Shown here in pieces: positions 1 through 5,216 of a stretch of 5,216 nt of DNA. The notes beneath the pieces were generated by a model that was given only the letters and a program-made list of their open reading frames with translations, was not told the DNA's origin and ran no database searches. The stretch covers positions 1 to 5,216 of the forward strand of contig JACCVA010000020.1 of assembly GCA_013698435.1 (NCBI GenBank), in the 5' to 3' direction. Positions within the stretch are counted from its first letter, which is position 1; the number at the start of each line of letters is the position of its first letter. This DNA is from Nocardioidaceae bacterium. Its GTDB lineage: Bacteria > Actinomycetota > Actinomycetes > Propionibacteriales > Nocardioidaceae. The position numbers and the translations under genes were made by a program.

Positions 1-89
1 TCGACAAGTTCGAGAAGTCCTGGAAAGAGCTGCTCGACACCGTGAAGGCAGCGATGAAGGGCGACTCCGACGTGGCGGGCAGCAAGTGA
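1..89 (+). CDS. tal: Transaldolase, C-terminal 28 codons (5' end outside window)
   Basis: The frame starting at base 3 is open from the left edge and ends at TGA 87–89. It encodes a charged amphipathic helix that begins DKFEKSWKELLDTVKAAM and finishes in a short polar tail, GDSDVAGSK. A final helix of the form 'F-x-K-S-W-x-E-L-L-D-x-V' is typical of the C-terminus of actinobacterial transaldolase. That enzyme is the cytosolic TIM-barrel protein that moves a dihydroxyacetone unit between sugar phosphates and yields fructose-6-phosphate. The catalytic lysine and the barrel lie outside the window, so the assignment rests on this helix and on the pentose-phosphate genes that follow. The stop codon overlaps the GTG start of the isomerase gene by four bases (GTGA), which suggests translational coupling. 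No other candidate fits the context as well. Confidence 0.8.
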   Translation, partial: DKFEKSWKELLDTVKAAMKGDSDVAGSK

Positions 90-1714
90 AGGCTGCCCTG
101 ACCGTCGCCACCTCGGCGGCGTACGACGACACCGTCCAGCAGCTGGTCGACGACGCCGTCGCCAGCAAGCTGGCGGCGCAGGACCCGAACTTGTGGGGGC
201 CTGAGGCCGAGTCCGAGGCGTCGATCCGGCTGTCCTGGGTCGGGTTGCCGGTGTCCTCGCGCCCCCTGCTGGCAGAGATCGACGCGCTGCGCGCCCAGCT
301 CTGGTCCGAAGGCATCGACCAGGTCGTGCTGTGCGGGATGGGCGGCTCGTCACTCGCACCGGAGGTGATCGCCCGCACGTACGACGTCCCGCTGCAAATC
401 CTCGACTCCACCAGCCCGAGCGTCGTGCACGAGGCGGTGAGCGGTGACCTGACCCGCAGCGTCGTCGTCGTCTCCAGCAAGTCGGGGGGGACGCTCGAGA
501 CCGACAGCCAACGGCGTGCGTTCGCTGCTGCCTTCGAGGCGGCGGGGATCGACGCTGCGTCACGGTTTGTCGTGGTGACCGACCCCGGCTCCGACCTGGA
601 GCAGCTCGCTCGTGACGAGGGCTACCGCAGCGTTTTCCTGGCCGACCCGAACGTCGGCGGTCGCTACAGCGCCTTGACGGCGTTCGGCCTCGTCCCTACC
701 GGTCTCGCCGGGATCGATGTGGCCGAGCTTCTCGACGAGGCCGAGGCCGTCATGCAGCTTCTCGAGGTGGACCGGACCGACAATCCCGCTCTCGTGCTCG
801 CCGCGGCGCTGGGCGGCAACGAAGGCCACGACAAGGTTGCCATCGTCGACCTCGGCTCCGGCATCTCGGGCTTCGCCGACTGGGCCGAGCAGCTGATCGC
901 GGAGTCCACCGGCAAGCTCGGCAAGGGGGTCCTGCCGATCGCTGTGGACGGACCGTCGGCTCCCGAGGTGCAGTGGCCCGCGTCGGACGTTGTCGTCGCT
1001 GCCTTGGTCGCGCCGGAGTCCGCCGGTCAGGTACCCGAAGGTGTTGGTGAGCCGTGGGTCGCGGTCTCGGGCACGCTCGGTGCGCAGCTGCTGACGTGGG
1101 AGACCGCAACCGCCGTTGCCGGCCGGATGCTCGGCATCAACCCCTTCGACCAGCCCGACGTGGAGAGCGCGAAGAAGGCCGCCCGCGGGTTGCTCGACAA
1201 GCAGCCCCAACCGGACCCGCCTGTGCTCACCGCGAAGGGTGTCGAGATCCGTGGGTCCGAAGGGCTGCTTGACGGCGTCGACTCCCTCGAGGGCGCGGTC
1301 GAGGCGCTGCTCGACCTGCTCGAACCCGACGGCTACCTGGCGGTGATGGCGTACGCCGATTCTCATCGCGACCACGAGCTCCACGACGTACGCGAGCACC
1401 TCGCCCGCCGTACCGGACGGCCGGTGACGTTCGGTTGGGGCCCACGGTTCCTGCACTCCACTGGGCAGTACCACAAGGGTGGACCCGCTCAAGGCGTGTT
1501 CCTGCAGATCACCCGCGCGGAGCCCGTCGACGTGGGGATTCCCGACCGACCGTTCACGTTCGGCGAGCTGATCGCGGCGCAGGCGGCCGGTGACGCGAAC
1601 GTGCTGGCCGAGCATGGACGACCCGTGCTGCGGCTGCACCTCGTCGACTGGACGTCGAACGGCGGCGGCGACGCCACCGACGGCGTCACAACGCTGCTCG
1701 AGCTGCTGCGATGA
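86..1714 (+). CDS. pgi: Glucose-6-phosphate isomerase, Tal-associated actinobacterial type
   Basis: This 542-residue cytosolic enzyme interconverts glucose-6-phosphate and fructose-6-phosphate. The sugar-phosphate-binding (SIS-type) motifs appear in order: GMGGSSLAPEV at residues 84–94, SKSGGTLET at 131–139 and VGGRYSALTAFGL at 190–202. QLIAESTGKLGKG (269–281) carries E273, the likely catalytic glutamate. INPFDQPDVESAK (351–363) resembles the FDQ-GVE-xx-K lysine motif of ordinary isomerases, making K363 the likely catalytic lysine. FLHSTGQYHKGG (455–466) resembles the HS-GQ catalytic-histidine motif but lies after the lysine, with about 180 residues following K363. This is unlike E. coli Pgi, and as I recall it matches the isomerase half of fused Tal–Pgi proteins. 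The GTG start at 86 was chosen because it overlaps the tal stop in a GTGA junction. Its frame is open to the left edge, but that part codes for tal in another frame. There is no strong Shine–Dalgarno sequence, so coupling to tal is likely. The end overlaps zwf by four bases (ATGA). Confidence 0.93.
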   Translation: MKAALTVATSAAYDDTVQQLVDDAVASKLAAQDPNLWGPEAESEASIRLSWVGLPVSSRPLLAEIDALRAQLWSEGIDQVVLCGMGGSSLAPEVIARTYDVPLQILDSTSPSVVHEAVSGDLTRSVVVVSSKSGGTLETDSQRRAFAAAFEAAGIDAASRFVVVTDPGSDLEQLARDEGYRSVFLADPNVGGRYSALTAFGLVPTGLAGIDVAELLDEAEAVMQLLEVDRTDNPALVLAAALGGNEGHDKVAIVDLGSGISGFADWAEQLIAESTGKLGKGVLPIAVDGPSAPEVQWPASDVVVAALVAPESAGQVPEGVGEPWVAVSGTLGAQLLTWETATAVAGRMLGINPFDQPDVESAKKAARGLLDKQPQPDPPVLTAKGVEIRGSEGLLDGVDSLEGAVEALLDLLEPDGYLAVMAYADSHRDHELHDVREHLARRTGRPVTFGWGPRFLHSTGQYHKGGPAQGVFLQITRAEPVDVGIPDRPFTFGELIAAQAAGDANVLAEHGRPVLRLHLVDWTSNGGGDATDGVTTLLELLR

Positions 1715-3246
1715 TCCCGGATCCCCCCGACCCGAACCCGCTGCGCGACGCGCAGGACCGGCGGCTCCCCCAGATCGCCGGACCGTGCGGGATGGTCATC
1801 TTCGGCGTCACCGGTGACCTGTCGCGCAAGAAGCTGATGCCCGCCATCTACGACCTCGCCAACCGCGGTCTGCTGCCGCCGGGCTTCTCGCTCGTGGGCT
1901 TCGCGCGGCGGGACTGGGCGCACCAGGACTTCGCGCAGATCGTGCACGACGCGGTCAAGGAGTACGCACGCACCGACTACCGGGAGGAGGTATGGAGGCA
2001 GCTCGCGAAGGGCTTTCGTTTCGTGCCCGGTGACTTCTCGGATGACGTGGCGTTCGCCCAGCTGCGCGACACGATCGAGGAGCTCGACCGCGAGCGAGGC
2101 ACCGCCGGCAACCACGCCTTCTACCTGTCGATCCCGCCCCGGTTCTTCCCCGACGTGGTCGGCCAGCTGAAGGAGCACGGACTCGCCGAGGAGCGGTCCG
2201 GTTCCTGGCGGCGGGTGGTGGTGGAGAAGCCCTTCGGTCACGACCTGAAGAGCGCGCAAGAGCTCAACGCCATCGTCTCGGAGGTGTTCCCACCCGAAGC
2301 GGTCTTCCGCATCGACCACTACCTCGGCAAAGAGACCGTTCAGAACATCTTGGCGCTCCGCTTCGCCAACCAGCTCTTCGAGCCGATCTGGAACTCCAAC
2401 TACGTCGACCACGTGCAGATCACCATGGCAGAGGACATCGGCATCGGAGGTCGAGCCGGCTACTACGACGGCATCGGTGCTGCCCGCGACGTCATCCAGA
2501 ACCACTTAGTGCAGCTGATGGCCCTGACCGCGATGGAGGAGCCCACATCCTTCGACGCGCACAGCCTGCGGACCGAGAAGCAGAAGGTGCTGCGCTCGGT
2601 CCAGCTTCCCGACGACCTCGACCTGCACACGGCACGCGGGCAGTACGCAGCCGGCTGGGCGGGCGGCGAGAAGGTCAAGGGCTTTCTCGACGAGGAAGAC
2701 ATCCCCAGGAGCTCCACCACGGAGACGTTCGCCGCTATCAAGCTTGCCATCGACACCCGCCGTTGGGCGGGTGTGCCCTTCTACCTGCGCCACGGCAAGC
2801 GGCTGGGCCGCAGGGTGACCGAGGTTGCGGTCGTCTTCAAGCGCGCTCCGCACCTCCCGTTCACGCAGACCGCGACCGAAGAGCTCGGCCACAACGCGCT
2901 CGTCATCCGGGTCCAGCCCGACGAGGGAGTGACGGTTCGCTTCGGCTCCAAGGTCCCCGGAGGCGCGATGGAGATTCGCGACGTCAACATGGACTTCGCC
3001 TACGGCGGGGCGTTCGTGGAGTCCAGCCCGGAGGCGTACGAGCGACTCATCCTCGACGTGCTCCTGGGCGAGCCACCACTGTTCCCCCAGCACGAGGAGG
3101 TCGAGCTCTCGTGGCGCATCCTTGACCCGATCCTGGAGCACTGGGCGACGAGCGGGAAGCCGCAGGCGTATCCGTCCGGCACCTGGGGTCCGTCTTCCGC
3201 CGAAGAGATGCTGGCACGCGACGGCCGTGTCTGGCGCCGGCCGTGA
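1711..3246 (+). CDS. zwf: Glucose-6-phosphate 1-dehydrogenase
   Basis: This enzyme oxidises glucose-6-phosphate to 6-phosphoglucono-1,5-lactone with reduction of NADP (or NAD), the committed step of the oxidative pentose phosphate pathway. At 511 residues it has normal family length. The N-terminal Rossmann domain starts with MVIFGVTGDLSRKKLMP (residues 28–44), which contains the G-x-x-G-D-L nucleotide-binding motif. EKPFGHDL (172–179) and the family signature RIDHYLGKE (200–208) form the substrate site. VIQNHLVQLM (261–270) holds H265, which by homology to the Leuconostoc enzyme is the catalytic base paired with D202. The C-terminal domain runs from about 215 to the end and includes PFYLRHGKRL (356–365). 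A roughly 25-residue Asp/Pro-rich leader precedes the first strand. The ATG at 1711 is favoured because the next Met, residue 28, would remove the start of the Rossmann fold. The start overlaps the pgi stop (ATGA) without a clear Shine–Dalgarno. C26 is the only cysteine, so cyanobacterial-style disulfide control within this subunit looks unlikely. L266 is encoded by TTA. Confidence 0.98.
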   Translation: MIPDPPDPNPLRDAQDRRLPQIAGPCGMVIFGVTGDLSRKKLMPAIYDLANRGLLPPGFSLVGFARRDWAHQDFAQIVHDAVKEYARTDYREEVWRQLAKGFRFVPGDFSDDVAFAQLRDTIEELDRERGTAGNHAFYLSIPPRFFPDVVGQLKEHGLAEERSGSWRRVVVEKPFGHDLKSAQELNAIVSEVFPPEAVFRIDHYLGKETVQNILALRFANQLFEPIWNSNYVDHVQITMAEDIGIGGRAGYYDGIGAARDVIQNHLVQLMALTAMEEPTSFDAHSLRTEKQKVLRSVQLPDDLDLHTARGQYAAGWAGGEKVKGFLDEEDIPRSSTTETFAAIKLAIDTRRWAGVPFYLRHGKRLGRRVTEVAVVFKRAPHLPFTQTATEELGHNALVIRVQPDEGVTVRFGSKVPGGAMEIRDVNMDFAYGGAFVESSPEAYERLILDVLLGEPPLFPQHEEVELSWRILDPILEHWATSGKPQAYPSGTWGPSSAEEMLARDGRVWRRP

Positions 3247-3250
3247 GGAG
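3245..3250 (+). promoter_or_regulatory. Ribosome-binding site of opcA (GAGGAG)
   Basis: GAGGAG lies six bases upstream of the ATG at 3257 and overlaps the TGA stop of zwf (3244–3246). It is the only strong Shine–Dalgarno match at any gene start in the window, and it fixes the OpcA start at MAIELSGTNA. The in-frame upstream TTG at 3122 would put 45 extra codons inside zwf and has no such support. Confidence 0.85.
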
Positions 3251-3256
3251 CAACTG

Positions 3257-4366
3257 ATGGCTATCGAGCTGTCCGGCACGAACGCGGGCAAGGTCGCGTC
3301 CGCACTGCTGCTCGCCCGCCGCAAGGCTGGCTCTCCGACCATGGGCATGGTGATGACATTTGTCGTCGTGACCGACGAAGGCGACCACTACGACGCGCTG
3401 AGGTCCGCCCGCGCCGTCTCACGCGAGCATCCGTCGCGCATCATCGGTGTGATCCGGCGGTCGGCGCGCGGCGCCGCGAACCTCGACGCGGAGATCAAGA
3501 TCGGTGACGGCGGCGCCGGTGAACAGGTGCTGCTAAGGATGTCAGGCGAGCTTGCGAAGCACCCGGAGAGCGTAGTTCTCCCACTGCTGCTGGCTGACTC
3601 CCCCGTCGTGATCTGGTGGCCGGGCAAAGCCCCCGACGACCCGGCCGAGGATCCCCTCGGCTCCCTGGCGCAGCGGCGGATCACCGACATGGCGGCGGTG
3701 TCGCGTGGCCGCGCCGCTGCGATGTTGCAGCAGGCCCAGAACTACCAGCCCGGCAACACTGACCTGTCGTGGACCCGGATCACGCCCTGGCGGGCGCTGC
3801 TCGCCGCCGCCCTCGACCAGTACCCGGCGAAGGTCACCGGCGGCGAGGTTGCCGCAGAGCGCTCCAACCCGAGCGCCGACCTGCTGACGGCGTGGCTGAG
3901 TGACCGGCTGGGCGTCACGATCGACCGGACCGTGTCGAAGGGACCGGGCATCACCCGCGTCTGCCTGTGCACCGGCGGAGGCGACATCGAGATCTCTCGC
4001 CCCGATGGCGTACTGGCTGACTTCTCCATCCCCAATGCGCCGAACCGGCCGGTGGCCCTCAAACGGCGTGAGACGGCAGAGCTGTTGGCGGAGGAGCTCC
4101 GGCGTCTCGACCCCGACGACATCTACGACGACACCGTCAAGCGGCTGTGCAAGATTGCTGGCCGCAAACCCTCGGCGACGCCGTCGCTGTCGGTCAAGAG
4201 CACCCAGGAGTCGGAAGCATCCAGCGACGAGACGTCCGCCGCGAAACGCACACCCTCAGCTCCGACCGCCAAGAAGGCAAGCCCCCGTCGACGTACGACC
4301 AAGTCCGGCCGCACCACGAAGGCCGGCAAGAGCCCCACCAAGGCCACCAAGAAGTCGAGCCGCTGA
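3257..4366 (+). CDS. opcA: Glucose-6-phosphate dehydrogenase assembly protein OpcA, with basic C-terminal tail
   Basis: OpcA is a non-catalytic partner needed for full glucose-6-phosphate dehydrogenase activity, first known in cyanobacteria and also found in actinobacteria such as Corynebacterium. This copy has 369 residues. Family-like stretches are MTFVVVTDEGDHYDALRSA (33–51), HPSRIIGVIRR (58–68), EQVLLRMSGELAKHPESVVL (89–108), SPVVIWWPGKAP (115–126), DLSWTRITPWRALLAAALDQ (169–188) and ELLAEELRRLDPDDIYDD (275–292). The family core seems to end near residue 303. It is followed by a low-complexity tail: an acidic/Ser part (311–327), then 40 residues (330–369) containing 9 Lys, 6 Arg and no acidic residue. 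From memory, mycobacterial OpcA is about 300 residues, so this tail is extra. C236 and C238 form a CxC pair and C298 is a third cysteine. The start follows the zwf stop by 10 bases, and the stop overlaps the pgl start (TGATG). No signal peptide or membrane segment is visible, so it should act in the cytosol with Zwf. Confidence 0.96.
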   Translation: MAIELSGTNAGKVASALLLARRKAGSPTMGMVMTFVVVTDEGDHYDALRSARAVSREHPSRIIGVIRRSARGAANLDAEIKIGDGGAGEQVLLRMSGELAKHPESVVLPLLLADSPVVIWWPGKAPDDPAEDPLGSLAQRRITDMAAVSRGRAAAMLQQAQNYQPGNTDLSWTRITPWRALLAAALDQYPAKVTGGEVAAERSNPSADLLTAWLSDRLGVTIDRTVSKGPGITRVCLCTGGGDIEISRPDGVLADFSIPNAPNRPVALKRRETAELLAEELRRLDPDDIYDDTVKRLCKIAGRKPSATPSLSVKSTQESEASSDETSAAKRTPSAPTAKKASPRRRTTKSGRTTKAGKSPTKATKKSSR

Positions 4367-5139
4367 TGTCGGAGCCGACCGTGCTCGTGCACCACAATGC
4401 CGACGTACTGGCCGAGGCGGTGAGCGCCCGACTCATCACGACTTTCGTCGACGTGCAGTCGTCTGGCCGGGTGCCCCGTTGGGTGCTGACCGGCGGCAGC
4501 ATCGCCGAGCGAATCCACCGTGCCGTGGCGGCATCGGAGGCCAGGCACGCCGTCGACTGGTCACGGGTCGAGTTCTGGTGGGGCGACGAGCGCTTCGTCG
4601 CGGCCGACGATCCGGACCGCAATGAAGGTCAGGCGCGGAAGGCACTCCTCGACGCCCTGCCCGTGGACCCCGCCCGCGTTCACCCGATACCGGCAGCGGC
4701 CGGTGACGCCGACCCTGACGCTGCTGCAGCCGCGTACGCCGAGGAGCTTGCCCGGGCAACGTCTCCCGAGGACCACGGTGTGGTGCCGGTCTTCGACGTC
4801 CTCATGCTCGGGGTCGGCCCCGACGGCCACGTCGCCTCTCTGTTCCCTGAGCGACCAGCGCTCTATGACGACCGCTCCGTCGTCGCAGTCCGCGGTGCGC
4901 CGAAACCGCCGCCCGTCCGGATCTCACTGACGATGACGTCGCTACGTGCGGCCCGGGAGGTCTGGTTCGTGGTCTCGGGCGAGGACAAGGCTCAAGCGGT
5001 GCGGAACGCGTTGTCAGGAGCGGGCATCGTCCAGGTGCCGGCTGCCGGCCCGACCGGCCGTTCACGAACCTTGTGGTTGCTCGACAAAGGCGCCGCGTCG
5101 CAGCTGCCGAGCGGGCTCGCGCGCATGGGCTCTCCCTGA
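4366..5139 (+). CDS. pgl: 6-phosphogluconolactonase
   Basis: This enzyme hydrolyses 6-phosphoglucono-1,5-lactone to 6-phosphogluconate, the step directly after Zwf. At 257 residues it has the usual length of the NagB-like/DevB-type lactonase family. Motifs in order are the phosphate-binding loop LTGGSIAERI (41–50), VEFWWGDERFVAADDPDRNE (68–87) with the conserved DER at 74–76, and FDVLMLGVGPDGHVASLFP (143–161). The last holds H155, the presumed catalytic histidine. PPVRISLT (182–189), VVSGEDKA (202–209) and the C-terminal VPAAGPTGRSRTLWLLDKGA (224–243) are also typical, and the last closely resembles mycobacterial DevB as I remember it. By analogy with the trypanosomal enzyme, R76 and H155 are the expected active-site pair. 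The ATG at 4366 was chosen because it overlaps the opcA stop (TGATG) and starts the family-typical N-terminus. An upstream in-frame extension to 4147 would lie wholly within opcA. The start has no good Shine–Dalgarno, so coupling to opcA is likely. It is the last gene in the visible cluster. Confidence 0.96.
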   Translation: MSEPTVLVHHNADVLAEAVSARLITTFVDVQSSGRVPRWVLTGGSIAERIHRAVAASEARHAVDWSRVEFWWGDERFVAADDPDRNEGQARKALLDALPVDPARVHPIPAAAGDADPDAAAAAYAEELARATSPEDHGVVPVFDVLMLGVGPDGHVASLFPERPALYDDRSVVAVRGAPKPPPVRISLTMTSLRAAREVWFVVSGEDKAQAVRNALSGAGIVQVPAAGPTGRSRTLWLLDKGAASQLPSGLARMGSP

Positions 5140-5216
5140 CTGACCGCCTGGCTCACCCCTTCGGCACGACTCGTCGGTGACACCGCTTCGCCATCGCATC
5201 ACTCTCCGCCTATTGG

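Noticed and set aside
560..1639. Long antisense open frame (359 codons) within pgi
   Set aside because: It lies opposite a gene with clear catalytic motifs. Its composition is what antisense reading of high-GC codons gives, it shows no recognisable domain, and it has no supporting gene junction.
1489..2505. Long antisense open frame (338 codons) across pgi/zwf
   Set aside because: It is mirrored from two well-supported + strand genes and crosses their junction. Its translation is a Val/Arg/Gly/Asp-rich mixture without motifs, so it is a codon-bias artefact.
3122..3256. Possible N-terminal extension of opcA from a TTG
   Set aside because: It would lie inside zwf with no ribosome-binding site. 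The GAGGAG six bases before the ATG at 3257 fixes the start.
2506..3348. Antisense open frame (280 codons) across zwf and the start of opcA
   Set aside because: It spans two real + strand genes and their intergenic ribosome-binding site, and no conserved domain can be recognised.
4147..4365. Possible N-terminal extension of pgl by 73 codons
   Set aside because: The frame is open but the stretch codes for OpcA in another frame. The ATG at 4366 gives a normal-length lactonase and a standard TGATG junction.
3900..4625. + strand open frame (241 codons) overlapping the end of opcA and the start of pgl
   Set aside because: Its translation is dominated by Arg/Pro/Ala from frame-shifted reading of GC-rich codons, and both opcA and pgl have strong family motifs in their own frames.
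5165..5185. Short overlapping inverted repeats after pgl (CACGAC/GTCGGTG, and CGGT-GAC-ACCG) as a terminator
   Set aside because: Stems are only 4–6 pairs with 2–3 base loops, they compete with each other, and no T-run follows. The data do not support a terminator call.
5144..5216. Short minus-strand reading MAKRCHRRVVPKG in the downstream spacer
   Set aside because: It is only 13 codons with an in-frame stop shortly upstream, no clear ribosome-binding site and no recognisable family. It may be chance sequence.

Overview
This high-GC stretch comes from an actinobacterium. The evidence is strong G/C bias at third codon positions, a GTG start, stop/start-overlapped genes, and an OpcA-family gene directly after zwf. 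A gene order of tal–pgi–zwf–opcA–pgl, with pgi inserted between tal and zwf, is a layout I associate with Nocardioides-like lineages. Mycobacterium-type loci run tal–zwf–opcA–devB without pgi. The genus assignment is an inference from memory, not something the window proves.

Layout: all genes lie on the + strand and fill almost the whole window. They are the last 28 codons of transaldolase (1–89), glucose-6-phosphate isomerase (86–1714), glucose-6-phosphate dehydrogenase (1711–3246), the G6PDH assembly protein OpcA (3257–4366) and 6-phosphogluconolactonase (4366–5139). Positions 5140–5216 are a 77-base non-coding tail with no gene and no convincing terminator. Three of the four junctions overlap (GTGA, ATGA, TGATG). 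The fourth, zwf/opcA, has a 10-base gap holding a clear GAGGAG ribosome-binding site.

How the genes work together: Tal makes fructose-6-phosphate, and Pgi can convert it to glucose-6-phosphate. Zwf, activated by OpcA, oxidises that to 6-phosphoglucono-lactone with production of NAD(P)H, and Pgl hydrolyses the lactone to 6-phosphogluconate. The segment therefore looks like a compact module for cycling through the oxidative pentose phosphate pathway. The 6-phosphogluconate dehydrogenase (gnd) is not in the window.

I see no mobile element, CRISPR array, RNA gene or obviously novel system. The points most worth a second look are the rearranged active-site motif order in Pgi, the tal/pgi frame relationship that mirrors natural Tal–Pgi fusions, a 66-residue histone-like tail on OpcA, a CxC pair in OpcA, and a single TTA codon right after the catalytic histidine codon of zwf.
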